Source: an uncultured Muribaculaceae bacterium (lineage in GTDB: Bacteria > Bacteroidota > Bacteroidia > Bacteroidales > Muribaculaceae). Taken from it: a stretch of 64,000 nucleotides of DNA. The position numbers were made by a program, and so were the translations under genes. Position 1 is the first letter of the stretch. The number at the start of each line of letters is the position of its first letter. The notes beneath the pieces are model-generated. The model did not search any database, had not been told where the DNA came from, and saw nothing but the letters and a program-made list of their open reading frames with translations. Shown here piece after piece: positions 1-9,158 of this stretch. The DNA is taken from positions 1-64,000 of the forward strand of contig CANCXM010000002.1 of NCBI GenBank assembly GCA_947381945.1, given 5' to 3'.

Positions 1-279
1 TGCCTCCTTTCTTGTGAGAGCGTCGACACGCTCGGTGATGGATGATTTGAATTTGTTGAGTTCGCTCTCGATGCGCATTGATATGCCGAGCAACGACCCG
101 ACAAACAGCAATGTGAGTCCGTAGGCCGTGAGGACTGAATCATGGATTTCACCTTCGGGAGGGATGAACAGTCCGAGGAACAGAAGCACGAACGCCGCCA
201 CGATGCTGACGATGGCCAGCGAATAGACAAGCACATCCTTAATGGTCAGCTTGTCGAATTCCTCTTTCAAATGTTTCAT
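1..279 (-). CDS. Holin-like small membrane protein (3' end outside window)
   Basis: The frame begins MKHLKEEFDKL at 279 and stays open for 93 codons to the left edge. Two hydrophobic segments follow a short charged N-terminus (about residues 16-38 and 50-66), then a charged stretch beginning near SMRIESELNKF. Two membrane spans plus a charged tail, in the last visible position of a phage late operon behind the tail-fibre genes, fit a holin or other lysis-module membrane protein. The family is inferred from topology and position only; another small phage membrane protein is possible. Confidence 0.55.
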   Translation of the reverse strand, partial: MKHLKEEFDKLTIKDVLVYSLAIVSIVAAFVLLFLGLFIPPEGEIHDSVLTAYGLTLLFVGSLLGISMRIESELNKFKSSITERVDALTRKEA

Positions 280-383
280 TTCTTTTGCCGTTCTGATTGG
301 TTATTGTTAATTTTGCAGAACAATCAATAATTGTTTTCATTAAGGCCGGTCCTCATGCAGCGATGCAGCGGGCCGGTCGAATT

Positions 384-719
384 TTATTCGGTAGCCGGAG
401 CAACTGCGGAGACGGGAGTTCCACCGTAAGCATACCATGATTTCCACTCACCTTTGTACCAGCATCGGGTCGCCATAGTATAATTGCCTTGCAGATAATG
501 AGGAATGTATATCTGAGAGATGAACATATTCCCATCCAGTACTACCAATGTCCCATACCCATACAATCCATTTGGTCGGTTGGCCGTATTTAGTGCTGTA
601 TAATAGACTCCGGCGGTCAAGACTTCATTGCAATCCCTGATTATGTTTTGTTTCATTACCACGCCGGTCAACAACGGCTTTAGAATATTGGCTGTTGCCT
701 CAATCACTCTATCGCTCAT
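384..719 (-). CDS. Pyocin-knob-like tail fibre tip protein
   Basis: A 111-residue protein. The N-terminus (MSDRVIEATANILKPLLTG) closely matches that of the gene just upstream in transcription. After it comes a small beta-rich domain with the pattern of pyocin-knob domains: AGVYYT, then GYGTLVV, an IYI segment and a terminal WKSWY. Such domains sit at the distal end of phage tail fibres and contact the cell surface. The gene lies between the second knob gene and the holin-like gene, all on the minus strand. It is a small separately encoded fibre-tip unit, probably co-translated with its neighbours. Confidence 0.6.
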   Translation of the reverse strand: MSDRVIEATANILKPLLTGVVMKQNIIRDCNEVLTAGVYYTALNTANRPNGLYGYGTLVVLDGNMFISQIYIPHYLQGNYTMATRCWYKGEWKSWYAYGGTPVSAVAPATE

Positions 720-1747
720 GCAGCAACCACCTCCTTTCTGCGGGCTATGCGGTTACAGCGGCTGACGTGATTTTCATCCAATCTCGCCATCCTGTTCCAT
801 ACCAGTTGAGACGAAAATACATTGCGCATGAATTGTTGATACTCGCATATATCTGTACTTTCGTGGCTCCATGAGCGAATACTATCAAGACACCTTGAAG
901 GGTTGGAACATTCTGGGTTGGATTGGAAGAATTCCCGTCCATCATATACACCCCTGCCTCGATTGCCTCGTTGGCATCTTTTATAGATCCTCTGTCCACT
1001 ACTGCATCTGTCAGCAAACCTTTCAGAAATGCGTTGGTTGCTATAGTCGTCCTGTCGCTCATGCTGCAACCCTCCTTTCTCCTCTGAGAGCAGAGGGTGC
1101 AAAGTGTAATGCGTTGGGAATGTGGATTTTACCCCCCCCCGATTTTCTGTGAGCAGGTCGGCGATGTCCTCGGGTGCTATGGAATATCCGGTCTCTACGT
1201 TTCCACGTTCAAGTTTGACATTGAATATTCTTGCTGTCCCCGATTGGATGTTTGCTGCTACAGCGACGTGAGCATCTATGATCTCACCGGTGGTTGGAAT
1301 AGCCATCTTTGCGGTCAGATGTCCTTTCTGTGTTAGAGTTCCACTTTCAGGCGCATAAATATTGCAGTTCAGATAGACTTGCCAACCCGAACGTTGTTCA
1401 ACCGGCCATTGCAGACCTATGAATCCATTCTTGGTTCCACGAACAACGTTTTCCAACTCATAGTCACAAGAGAGCGTAAATTCCTCGCCCTTATGATCAA
1501 GAGTGTTGAATGACTTGGTGTAATACTGAGAGCGCGAATTAGGAAATTCTTTAGCTTCCGTTGTTCCTAAAAGCAGATTCCTGCCACCCACTTGCAATGT
1601 ACCTCTGACGAGTTCTGCAAGCCTTTCCATCGTTACCGGGGTGAGCGCTCCCGAGGGCGAAAGCAGCATTACCTTCGCGCCCTCTGCCGGAGCGGTCACG
1701 GTCGCAACGCCGTTCGCTTCGATTGTCCTGTCGTTTGTTGTTGCCAT
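716..1747 (-). CDS. Tail fibre protein with C-terminal poly-G tract; reading frame runs on over the next gene
   Basis: As sequenced, the frame is 343 codons, but only about the first 203 look like a real protein. Residues 1-55 match the paralogue at 1755-2450 (MATTNDRT start, then GGRNLL). A beta-rich GRNLL-type tail-fibre domain follows, ending ..SIAPEDIADLLTEN. At 1132-1140 there are nine G (minus strand) directly followed by TAA (1129-1131), which is out of frame at this tract length. Past it the translation is Arg/Ser/Cys-rich and overlaps the knob gene 745-1062 out of frame. With 8 or 11 G the protein would stop at 1129; with 10 G it would end at an ATGA overlap with the next start codon. 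Confidence 0.6.
   Translation of the reverse strand: MATTNDRTIEANGVATVTAPAEGAKVMLLSPSGALTPVTMERLAELVRGTLQVGGRNLLLGTTEAKEFPNSRSQYYTKSFNTLDHKGEEFTLSCDYELENVVRGTKNGFIGLQWPVEQRSGWQVYLNCNIYAPESGTLTQKGHLTAKMAIPTTGEIIDAHVAVAANIQSGTARIFNVKLERGNVETGYSIAPEDIADLLTENRGGVKSTFPTHYTLHPLLSEEKGGLQHERQDDYSNQRISERFADRCSSGQRIYKRCQRGNRGRGVYDGREFFQSNPECSNPSRCLDSIRSWSHESTDICEYQQFMRNVFSSQLVWNRMARLDENHVSRCNRIARRKEVVAA
745..1062 (-). CDS. Pyocin-knob-like tail fibre tip protein, paralogue
   Basis: A 105-residue protein, MSDRTTIATNAFLKGLLTD at the N-terminus, paralogous to the gene at 384-719. It has AGVYMMDG, a VLIVFAHG strand and a final WRDWMKI in the places where pyocin-knob domains have GVY and W..W. The start codon follows the predicted end of the larger fibre gene by about 65 nt. 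The whole gene is overlapped in another frame by the read-through extension of that gene (716-1747). The codon pattern and the similarity to its neighbour say this frame is the real one here. Confidence 0.6.
   Translation of the reverse strand: MSDRTTIATNAFLKGLLTDAVVDRGSIKDANEAIEAGVYMMDGNSSNPTQNVPTLQGVLIVFAHGATKVQIYASINNSCAMYFRLNWYGTGWRDWMKITSAAVTA
1132..1140 (-). repeat. Poly-G tract (9 G) near the 3' end of a tail-fibre gene
   Basis: Nine consecutive C on the plus strand, read as G9 by the gene, immediately followed by TAA in the minus direction. Tract length decides which of three C-termini the fibre protein receives. Mononucleotide runs of this length are prone to slipped-strand changes and to polymerase slippage. 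Confidence 0.85.
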
Positions 1748-1754
1748 ATTCCTT

Positions 1755-2450
1755 TCAGTTTAAACAGTTATTGATTTCTTTGAAGTTCTCATTCTGTGAC
1801 GGCTGCGGGGATACGGCACCGACAATACCTTGCAATAATCTGCAAACCAACGAATTACCCCCCCCCGCAACTATATCCTCCGGTGCAGGAGACCAGTCTG
1901 TCGGGATGTTGCCTTTTTCGAGTTTGAGGCATCGGTAATATTCAGTCGTAGTACCTAACTGTAAATCCGCTGACAGATTTGCATCAATACCCCATCTGAT
2001 ATAATTATAATTTGGAGGTATCACACCGGAAACAAGACAGATTTCTGTTTCATCTGTCACTTCCGTACTGCATACTGATTTTCTATTACTATCGGAATTA
2101 TAAAACTCGATACGGGAGCGTAATTTTTTACCTTCAGTGGAAGGTTTTATATACATTGATAGAATTACCCTATCCCCGGCTTTAAGTCCTAAATCTTTGA
2201 TATGTATGAGGGGAGCAGTATAGGCTGTGTTTAATACAGCCTGAGGCTTCCATTCAGAAGATGTCCCTTTCAGCAGATTCCTTCCGCCAATCTGAATCGA
2301 ATCCCTTACGGCCTGAAAGAACTTGTCGGCCTCGATGCTTTCAAGCACCGCACCGCTCTTGTCGATGATGGCCACAGAGCACCCCTCCGGAAGCGCCGTC
2401 ACCTTCGGAACCTTCGAAAGCTCCTGTGTCCTGTCGTTTGTTGTTGACAT
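1755..2450 (-). CDS. Tail fibre protein with C-terminal poly-G tract
   Basis: A 231-residue protein starting MSTTNDRTQELSKVPKVTAL. The N-terminal 55 residues and the following GGRNLL domain match the fibre gene at 716-1747. The shared domain ends ..DWSPAPEDIVA. A run of nine G then gives a Gly-rich stretch, and the frame continues for 34 codons of unremarkable sequence. A TAA lies directly after the tract at 1855-1857 and would be in frame if the tract had one more G. It sits between the large tail protein (2550-4850) and the second fibre gene, so the pair probably arose by tandem duplication. Confidence 0.6.
   Translation of the reverse strand: MSTTNDRTQELSKVPKVTALPEGCSVAIIDKSGAVLESIEADKFFQAVRDSIQIGGRNLLKGTSSEWKPQAVLNTAYTAPLIHIKDLGLKAGDRVILSMYIKPSTEGKKLRSRIEFYNSDSNRKSVCSTEVTDETEICLVSGVIPPNYNYIRWGIDANLSADLQLGTTTEYYRCLKLEKGNIPTDWSPAPEDIVAGGGNSLVCRLLQGIVGAVSPQPSQNENFKEINNCLN
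1858..1866 (-). repeat. Poly-G tract (9 G), second copy
   Basis: Nine C on the plus strand, followed in the minus direction by TAA at 1855-1857. Same length and same position relative to the conserved fibre domain as the tract at 1132-1140. One extra G ends the protein right after the tract. Confidence 0.85.
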
Positions 2451-2549
2451 AGTTGATATTATTTTAAGTTGTTAGTTGTCAGTTTTGAATTGATAGTTTT
2501 GAGTTGTCACTATACACTATACTTTAATCTCTATACTTGAAGTGAATCT

Positions 2550-4850
2550 CTATACTTTCGAAATCTTGATCTGAAAGCCACCATAGTTCGGCGAAGCATC
2601 GTCGCTCACCCACACCGTCACCACGAGGCTCCCGTCATCACCGGCACGTCTCGACTTCTCCGTTGCCTTCGCCGGAGAATCGGTGCTCCCCGCAATAGGA
2701 CCGACACCCGCCACCTCCACGATCGCCGTCTCCGGCGTAAGCCCGTAGGCGGCAGGGAAGGTCAGCGTGTAGCCCTCCTTGTAGGTCGCACCCTTCTTTA
2801 TGGTAGGCACGGCAGTGATTCCCGTCGGGCGTGTGAGATGGGTGAGCGATGGAGCCGCCGACGCGTCGTTCGATGTATCCGTCACCTTGCCCATATAGAC
2901 CACCTTCGGCTGCTGCACCCCGTCGGCGATGAACTCACCGCCGAGCCTCAGACGCATCACGTCCTCCTTCCGGCTGTCCTTTTCGAGAAGGGCAATCAGA
3001 TAGTTCGCCGCATTCTTCACCAGGGCGAAACCGTTGGAGAAATAGCGGCTCATGAACGAGTCCGACACGAACCTTGCCGACTGGAGCGTGGCATGTGCCG
3101 TAGCGGGCGCGCCCGAAGCCTCAAGCTCGAAGCCCACCTCAGTGCGTCCCTCCGGAACCGACAGCGAAATCTCCCTCGTCACCGTCCCCGAAGTCCATTC
3201 TCCCGTGATGGTCTCGGCAGCCGAAGCGATGGCCACGCGGTGCGACTCGGCCACGCGCTCCACATCCTTGCCCGCCTCGTCCTTCACGACGGCCCCCTTC
3301 TCATCGAGGACCTTCACCCATGTGTCAAGACGGCAGTAGAGGGTAGCGCTCTTCATCTTCACCGGCTTCATGACCGTCGAATCAGGGATAGCCGGACCGA
3401 AGGCAGCCACCGCGGCCGAGGCATCCATCTCCACAGAGGCCCTCACCTTCATCTGCACCTTGCCGATACTCTCCGCCACGGGCGAACCGGCTGTAGCCTC
3501 CGCCGTAACCCTCTGCGTCATCTCGGCCGAAGCATCATGGGCGCGTAGCGTCACACCGGTGGTCGCCGCCGTCCCCGAGGGCTTCAGGTCGAAAGTCCCC
3601 TTCGGCATCACAGAGTCAGCCGTGTAGGCCGAGCCGTCGAGACGCGCGCACTCGCTGCCGTCCGCATCGTAGATCCTGACGGCCTTCGACTCCGGGTCAA
3701 GCTCGATGCGCCGGCCGTCATCGCCGGTCGACACCTTCACGTTGCGGAACTCACCGGTATTGGCCCTGACATTCCCCTCATACACCTCGAAGAGAAGATT
3801 GCCGTCGGCATCCTCCATGTGGATGTACTCCGCCATCAGGTTCCTCACATACTGGAGCTCCGCGAAGAGGATGCGGGTGGCGATGATGTTCCATTGCATA
3901 CCCGTTTCCCAATATGCCTCTGTAACCTCAGTCGGAGGATATGGATAGTAGTCAGCATTCTTGACATGTGACTTCCGACAGGCGACAGCATAGATCCTGT
4001 CGCCGTAGTTCACCAGCACGAGATCCTGACGGTCCTCCCCGGCCTTGCCCTGTTTGAAGATATATCCTTCCGGATAGTCCTCCCACAGACGTGGCTGCGG
4101 GATGTAGAGACCGCGGGGACCCGTGATACTCTCGCCGGGTTCACCGTCCATCACCACGCCCAGACCCTTCGTGCAGAGTGCCACACCAGGATTTTCCCGT
4201 GAGCAGAGCCTGATGCGAAGTCCGTCGTTGGCACTGACGATATATTCCTCCGGAACTCCGTAGAATTTGCGCGTACCTTCCGTGAACTCCATGCACTCAA
4301 CCCATGAATAGCCACGGTTGATTGTGAACTGGGCGTAATATCCCGGGAGTTCCGCAGCACTCCCGAGGATATTGCCCGAGCGCCGTGAGCCAACAGTCCG
4401 GTAGGCCGACACTTCAAGCCCCATCGATAACACGAAGCCCTCGAAATCGAGCCTGACGGCATCCTCCGATGTCTCGATGGCGTATGTCACTGCATCGTCA
4501 CCGTCATTGCCCGGAGTCCCCGGCTCACTGAAGATGAAGGTTGTCGTTGCATAGCAATAGACCACGGTCCCGGATACACTATCTACGGTCCAGTACGAAA
4601 GACATGCAGCGTTATCCTTGTCGGCCACCACTCCGGGAATGATGATCGTGTCCCCCTTGCGGAAGGACTGCGCGTTGCGTATGTCACTCCAGTAGTGGCG
4701 GTCATTATAGGTACCGTCATGGAAATCCTGCCATTCGGAAAGGTCGAAGCTGCGGACATTCGTCTCAGCCATCCTCACCGAATTGCCCGGCTCCCCCTGC
4801 TTGCGGAAAGCGACATGGCCGACTGCCCTGAGATAGCGTGGTGCATCCAT
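2550..4850 (-). CDS. Large phage tail / host-contact protein with collagen-like segments
   Basis: 766 residues. Collagen-like Gly-rich stretches (GEPGNS near residue 19, GTPGNDGDD near 110, GEPGESITGPRG near 237) separate beta-rich domains. The middle (FAELQYVRNLMAEYIHMED, about residues 332-350) and the following ADGNLLFEVYEGNVRANTG are typical of the trunk of Bacteroidales prophage tail or baseplate proteins, where a chain of domains ends in receptor-binding parts. No enzymatic motif is visible. It lies between an Ig-like tail protein (4854-5975) and the fibre genes, 3 nt from the former, so it is in the same transcript. Role as host-specificity or central fibre protein is inferred. Confidence 0.55.
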   Translation of the reverse strand: MDAPRYLRAVGHVAFRKQGEPGNSVRMAETNVRSFDLSEWQDFHDGTYNDRHYWSDIRNAQSFRKGDTIIIPGVVADKDNAACLSYWTVDSVSGTVVYCYATTTFIFSEPGTPGNDGDDAVTYAIETSEDAVRLDFEGFVLSMGLEVSAYRTVGSRRSGNILGSAAELPGYYAQFTINRGYSWVECMEFTEGTRKFYGVPEEYIVSANDGLRIRLCSRENPGVALCTKGLGVVMDGEPGESITGPRGLYIPQPRLWEDYPEGYIFKQGKAGEDRQDLVLVNYGDRIYAVACRKSHVKNADYYPYPPTEVTEAYWETGMQWNIIATRILFAELQYVRNLMAEYIHMEDADGNLLFEVYEGNVRANTGEFRNVKVSTGDDGRRIELDPESKAVRIYDADGSECARLDGSAYTADSVMPKGTFDLKPSGTAATTGVTLRAHDASAEMTQRVTAEATAGSPVAESIGKVQMKVRASVEMDASAAVAAFGPAIPDSTVMKPVKMKSATLYCRLDTWVKVLDEKGAVVKDEAGKDVERVAESHRVAIASAAETITGEWTSGTVTREISLSVPEGRTEVGFELEASGAPATAHATLQSARFVSDSFMSRYFSNGFALVKNAANYLIALLEKDSRKEDVMRLRLGGEFIADGVQQPKVVYMGKVTDTSNDASAAPSLTHLTRPTGITAVPTIKKGATYKEGYTLTFPAAYGLTPETAIVEVAGVGPIAGSTDSPAKATEKSRRAGDDGSLVVTVWVSDDASPNYGGFQIKISKV

Positions 4851-4853
4851 GAG

Positions 4854-5975
4854 TTATGCAGCTGAAGGGATTTCCACCTGAACCGCCACATCCACACCGG
4901 TGTCGGACTGTGAGATCATGTCAAGTGTGACAGCCTGTGAGTTCTTGATGGTGGTACATTCGCTTTCGTTGAGACGGTTACCGGCAGCATCAAGCACGGT
5001 GAATGTCGCGCGGGCCTTCTCCTTGCTGACGATGACGACCTGGGTCTTGCGCGCTATGACAGCCACCTGCACCTCGACGCTGTGACAGCCGTCCGGGTCA
5101 TCGGAAATTGTCGCATGGGCAGGAGTGTAGAAGAACTGGATCTCATAGCAATCCGAGGCATCCACGACCTTCTCCGTGTCCTGTCCGAAATAGGCACCGT
5201 CCTCGTAGACCTCACACTTGTAGAGGCCCTGCACGAGCACATCGCCTTCATGGACGGTAAGCACTGAATTTCCCGGACCGCTCATCGCCTCCGGACCGCC
5301 GAGACTTGTGATCTCCACCCAGTCGCCCCCTTCAAGACGGAACCACTTGTGGGTGAGCGATGCCGGATCCACGAGGGTACGGCCCTCGCGGTAGCTGACC
5401 GCCTTTATCTGCACCGACCCGTTCTTGTCGACAATGGTGAAGCCCTGCGCCGGATTGACGGCGCCGACCTTGACCACGTTCTTCACGCCGCCGGTGTCCT
5501 GACTGATGTCGATGGTGTAGGATGCCTGGAGTGTATCAGAATCGTTGCCGAGGATAACACGGCCTTCGACTCTGATAGTGATGGGTGCGTAGGCTCCGAC
5601 CTTGACGAGATTCTTCAGCACCCTCAGACCGGGATACCTGTAGTTGTTGGCCGATGACGGCGTGACCATCTCGAAATAGCCCTCAAGGGCACCGGTCGAG
5701 ATGCCGTCAGCGCCGAAGCTTATCTGCATACCGTTGAAATACCACTTCACCTGATCGGGGACAGTGGTGCCCTGGGCGACACGCGAGCTGATGACGATGA
5801 AATTGAGCAGAGGTTTCTCAGCACCGGCAGCCTCGAAGTCGGGATAGCATGTGGGATTGTCGCCCTCACGGTCGTAGGTCTGGGTCAGGTCGCCCACCGA
5901 CGGCACAAGCGCCGTCGTGTAGGAACCCATCTTGCGGTTAAGGTTGACGTGACCTATGCCGGTAGCCGTACTCAT
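4854..5975 (-). CDS. Phage tail structural protein, beta-rich
   Basis: 373 residues, no signal peptide and no membrane segment. The sequence is made of short beta strands with Ig-like spacing, for example IVDKNGSVQIKAVSYREG and VLTVHEGDVLVQGLYKCEVY, the latter resembling an Ig-fold C-terminal half. Its stop and the start of the next gene are nearly contiguous, and it overlaps the upstream gene 5972-6376 by four bases (ATGA type), so translation is coupled. I do not recognise a named family; a baseplate or tail-wall role is inferred from position and fold type. Confidence 0.5.
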   Translation of the reverse strand: MSTATGIGHVNLNRKMGSYTTALVPSVGDLTQTYDREGDNPTCYPDFEAAGAEKPLLNFIVISSRVAQGTTVPDQVKWYFNGMQISFGADGISTGALEGYFEMVTPSSANNYRYPGLRVLKNLVKVGAYAPITIRVEGRVILGNDSDTLQASYTIDISQDTGGVKNVVKVGAVNPAQGFTIVDKNGSVQIKAVSYREGRTLVDPASLTHKWFRLEGGDWVEITSLGGPEAMSGPGNSVLTVHEGDVLVQGLYKCEVYEDGAYFGQDTEKVVDASDCYEIQFFYTPAHATISDDPDGCHSVEVQVAVIARKTQVVIVSKEKARATFTVLDAAGNRLNESECTTIKNSQAVTLDMISQSDTGVDVAVQVEIPSAA

Positions 5976-6376
5976 TCCTCACCTCCTTCCGTGTCAACGT
6001 TGTCGTCTGTCCCGGATTCTTCATCTACGGCGATGTCTTCCCCGGGAACTTGTTCAGCCTGTTCCGGACCGACAGGAGTTTCGGGCTCCACATCATCGAT
6101 GGCGGAGTCATCGGGAGCCGTCTCCATGACAAAATCCTCGTCCGTGGCCACAGGAAGCGGGCGCAGTACGCTGCCGTCCTGCTCCTCGCGGGCCTGTGTG
6201 GGCTGAAGCAGGAGCGAACCTGTGCGGGAAGCCACGGCATTCATGTCGGGCCATTCGGGAAAACAGGTGAAGTCAGCCTGCCACGCCAGATAGCAGCCAT
6301 CCTTGGTCCTTACTCTGTTGAGGGGTGCACCGATGCGCCGGTAGGTCTTTTCGTTACATTTCACATAATGAGGCAT
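5972..6376 (-). CDS. Small acidic phage tail-region protein
   Basis: 134 residues. The first 60 (MPHYVKCNEKTYRRIGAPLN..) look folded; the last 60 are strongly acidic and low in complexity, with repeated E, D, P and V and ending DTEGGEE. Such acidic tails occur in phage assembly or chaperone proteins, but no family is recognised. It overlaps the next gene by 4 nt and lies 41 nt after 6418-7584, inside the tail block. Confidence 0.45.
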   Translation of the reverse strand: MPHYVKCNEKTYRRIGAPLNRVRTKDGCYLAWQADFTCFPEWPDMNAVASRTGSLLLQPTQAREEQDGSVLRPLPVATDEDFVMETAPDDSAIDDVEPETPVGPEQAEQVPGEDIAVDEESGTDDNVDTEGGEE

Positions 6377-6417
6377 GATGTAGATATATTTTAGATTGTT
6401 ACTGATATTGATATTTA

Positions 6418-7584
6418 CTATGCTGTCCGCACAAGCAGGATCTTGCCGTTGATGGTGAGCAGCTTCCCGTTCACTGTCAAGGCCCTCAGGTGACCGCGAT
6501 CCTTCACATCGACCGCTGTCATCACCCCATCCTGTCCGACCGAGCCCAGAGGGACCATCACGTCCATTCCGCGCGCCACCTCCTTGTAGACCGGGACATT
6601 CACATCTGTGGCTGTGTACCAGATGACGGCCAGTTCCCTCTCCGGATCAGGCAGGTCACCGTTGTCTCCGTGGATTCGGCAGCGCAGATTGATCTTCTGT
6701 GTGCCCGGGGCCATCTCCACCGGTGTCAACCTATCATAGTCATAATAGCAGAGCTGACGGACACATGTTATCCTCCGCTCCGGCGAGATGTCCGTAAGCG
6801 TGACGCTGTCCGGGTCGCCATCGGGATCATACTTCGCCCTGACCCTGAGATCGGCCCTCGAGCCCATGGAACTGCGGTCAAGCCTGCATGTCCATCCGTC
6901 ATCGAGGACGGTGACGAACCAGTCGAGGTCATCGACAGCACGCCAACTGCCGTCATCCTCCATCAGTTCCCAGATGAGCCTCACGTTCGCGCGGTCCACC
7001 TCCTTGCCTCCGGCCCGAAGGCTGACGGCAAGAGGGATGACGGCGCTGTCCCATTCATAGATGGGATCCCATGTCGATGTCTCAGCGAAGTCGACAATAA
7101 GGTCCGGCACACTGCGGGTGGCGTTAGTGCAGCGCACCGAACAGGTGAGCATCACCGGATAGACCGCTCCGGAGACCGGATCCCACCACTTCGCGCTGAA
7201 CCGGAGGCCCAGGGTGTCAAGCGGCATGAGGTTGGAGTTAAGGGCGAGTGCCGGAGCCTCCCCTTCAGCATTGGTGAGGGTGTATTTCTTTTTTGTCGGG
7301 TCAGCCGGATCCGGAATGGTGCCGGTCACGAGCGTTTCCACCCCGTCGGCAACCTCCGTCCATTCGACATCCGTCAGCTCGGCGCTCACATCCCTGGTCT
7401 TCGAGGCCGAAGGGTCGAGCACCCTGACACTCGGGCGGAACACCACCGGCGAGAGTCCGTAGTCCGGGAACCAAGCCTGAGTGTCGGCATTGTAGCTCTG
7501 GCGGTCAGGGACTGTCCCGACCTTCTCCATCGCAACCGAGAGCTGTACCGGCTTATGGTCTATAGCTATGAATCCTGTCTTCAT
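6418..7584 (-). CDS. Phage tail protein, unknown family
   Basis: 388 residues starting MKTGFIAIDHKPVQLSVAMEK. Beta-rich with Ig-like spacing (DLIVDFAETSTWDPIYEW; LAVSLRAGGKEVDRANVRLIWE). It ends LRALTVNGKLLTINGKILLVRTA, a short beta repeat (VNGKLL/INGKIL) often seen at the end of small tail modules. No catalytic motif. It lies between two other structural genes in one orientation with small gaps. Baseplate or tail-wall function is inferred from context. Confidence 0.45.
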   Translation of the reverse strand: MKTGFIAIDHKPVQLSVAMEKVGTVPDRQSYNADTQAWFPDYGLSPVVFRPSVRVLDPSASKTRDVSAELTDVEWTEVADGVETLVTGTIPDPADPTKKKYTLTNAEGEAPALALNSNLMPLDTLGLRFSAKWWDPVSGAVYPVMLTCSVRCTNATRSVPDLIVDFAETSTWDPIYEWDSAVIPLAVSLRAGGKEVDRANVRLIWELMEDDGSWRAVDDLDWFVTVLDDGWTCRLDRSSMGSRADLRVRAKYDPDGDPDSVTLTDISPERRITCVRQLCYYDYDRLTPVEMAPGTQKINLRCRIHGDNGDLPDPERELAVIWYTATDVNVPVYKEVARGMDVMVPLGSVGQDGVMTAVDVKDRGHLRALTVNGKLLTINGKILLVRTA

Positions 7585-7625
7585 TTCCTGTTGTGTATTT
7601 TAATTGTTGTCAATTCATTTTCCGT

Positions 7626-9101
7626 TCAGACAATGCCCGTGAGCACCATACGCGCCTCCGCCGTCACCGCAGGACCGACACCGTCGCGCAGTGTCACCTT
7701 CAACCGGAACTCTATATTGTGATAGTCCATCGGATTACCCGGGAAATCAGCCTTAGTGATGACAAGCTGACCGAGTGTGCCGGCATGTTCCGCGTTCCAG
7801 ATGGCATCCGAGGCCACACGCTGCACACCGTCCGCATCCTCCGTCTTCCGGCTCCACTCGATGTCGGAAGGAAGGATGTCGCCGGTCACGTCCTGTCCGT
7901 GGAGTGTAACCCTCATTGTGAGGGTGCCATATATGTTGTCCGGATCAAGCCAGAGATAGTTACCTTCCTCGAAACCCACCTTCAGTTCCGGATCCCCGAC
8001 GGCAAGTACCCATTCCGGATTGTTCCAGCCAGGAGCGCGCCCTACGGTGGCAGCCTTTACGGTGCAGCGCCACAGGCAGCCGAAATAGCTCACCTCGTCC
8101 TGACGGTAACGTCCGGTCGAGCTGTCGAGATCCCTGATGTACTGCCCTGCCGGATCCCACGTCCCGCAGAATGTGACTTCGTATGTCGGATTCGCCTGAT
8201 GTCCGGCGTTCATGATCACGTCCGTCACCAGACCCTTCACATAGATGTAGGGCAGATTGTAGTTGATCGGGAGGTTCGAGAAGATGTCGAGCCTCTTGAG
8301 CTTTCCGATTATGAGGTAATAGTTGCTCTGATCGATGATAGGTTTCGTCACCCCCTCGAGATAGACGATGCACCCCTCACGCGAGGACATGTACCATACC
8401 GACTGCCGGGCCTCGTTAATGGCGTTGCCACGGTGGACCACGTTCATGCCCTCGCATGGAGGAAAATTCCGGCCACCGGGGACTTCCGCGTCATCGTAGA
8501 GCACCACATTGAGCGTGTTGGCAGCCTTGTTGACACTCAGCACACGCATCCACGCAGTGAAATAGCTGCCGTCTTCAAGGAGAGTGTTCATCTCACCATA
8601 TATCACGTCATGCTCGTCGATGGCGGTCCAGTCATAGTCCCAGCGTTTGCGCAGGGTCAGCAGCCATGTGCCGTCGGCCTGTTCCACCGCCTTCTCTATG
8701 TGCCCGGACTCCGAAAGCGTCATGTCGTTCTCCAGGGCCTGAAGGCGGTTGACAATCAGCTCATGGAACATCGCCGACCCCCTCACCTCAAGCCGGTTCG
8801 TCTGGACCCTGCCATCATTGGTGACGAGCGTACCCTTTCCCGCAAGCATCGAATCAATCGTATCACCGAAAGTCGCGCCCCCGTCGAGCTTCGCAATCCC
8901 CTCGGCAACCAAGCCTTTGAGGAAGGTGATCAAACCCTCGGCCGTGTCGTCTTTCAGGCGGGAGAGGTATTCACCGGGAAGGTCAAGGGCCTTCACGATG
9001 TCGACAAGAAGAGAGCCCACACGGTTAGCCGTGTTGGCCATTATCTTCTTCTCGTCACGGATAACGGTGGCCTGTTTTAATAGATTCTTAATATCTGGCA
9101 T
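7626..9101 (-). CDS. Phage tail / baseplate protein with helical N-terminus
   Basis: 491 residues. The N-terminal 60 are helical (MPDIKNLLKQATVIRDEKKI, then NTANRVGSLLVDIVKALDL). They are followed by LSRLKDDTAEGLITFLKGLVAEGI, which resembles the shaft start of Bacteroidales prophage tail proteins. The rest is beta-rich, with a carbohydrate-binding-like stretch around YFGCLWRCTVKAATVGRAPGW, where the spaced W residues suggest a small surface-binding domain. It is the last large gene before a run of smaller neck and head-completion genes. Confidence 0.5.
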   Translation of the reverse strand: MPDIKNLLKQATVIRDEKKIMANTANRVGSLLVDIVKALDLPGEYLSRLKDDTAEGLITFLKGLVAEGIAKLDGGATFGDTIDSMLAGKGTLVTNDGRVQTNRLEVRGSAMFHELIVNRLQALENDMTLSESGHIEKAVEQADGTWLLTLRKRWDYDWTAIDEHDVIYGEMNTLLEDGSYFTAWMRVLSVNKAANTLNVVLYDDAEVPGGRNFPPCEGMNVVHRGNAINEARQSVWYMSSREGCIVYLEGVTKPIIDQSNYYLIIGKLKRLDIFSNLPINYNLPYIYVKGLVTDVIMNAGHQANPTYEVTFCGTWDPAGQYIRDLDSSTGRYRQDEVSYFGCLWRCTVKAATVGRAPGWNNPEWVLAVGDPELKVGFEEGNYLWLDPDNIYGTLTMRVTLHGQDVTGDILPSDIEWSRKTEDADGVQRVASDAIWNAEHAGTLGQLVITKADFPGNPMDYHNIEFRLKVTLRDGVGPAVTAEARMVLTGIV

Positions 9102-9158
9102 GGAAAGAAATTAAAGCAATGCAAAAATAGAATCGCCGGAGACAGTGAAAAAAGACAA

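Noticed and set aside
384..1866. Diversity-generating retroelement acting on the tail fibres
   Set aside because: No reverse transcriptase and no adenine-biased template/variable repeat pair are visible; the variation signal is the poly-G tract.
2838..3627. Plus-strand frames inside the large tail gene
   Set aside because: Antisense to a continuous 766-codon gene with collagen-like repeats; no start context or neighbours.
6490..9080. Long plus-strand open frames of about 400-500 codons opposite the tail genes
   Set aside because: They mirror minus-strand genes that have good starts, spacing and beta-rich protein composition. The plus-strand translations are rich in His, Arg and Pro in a way typical of antisense frames.
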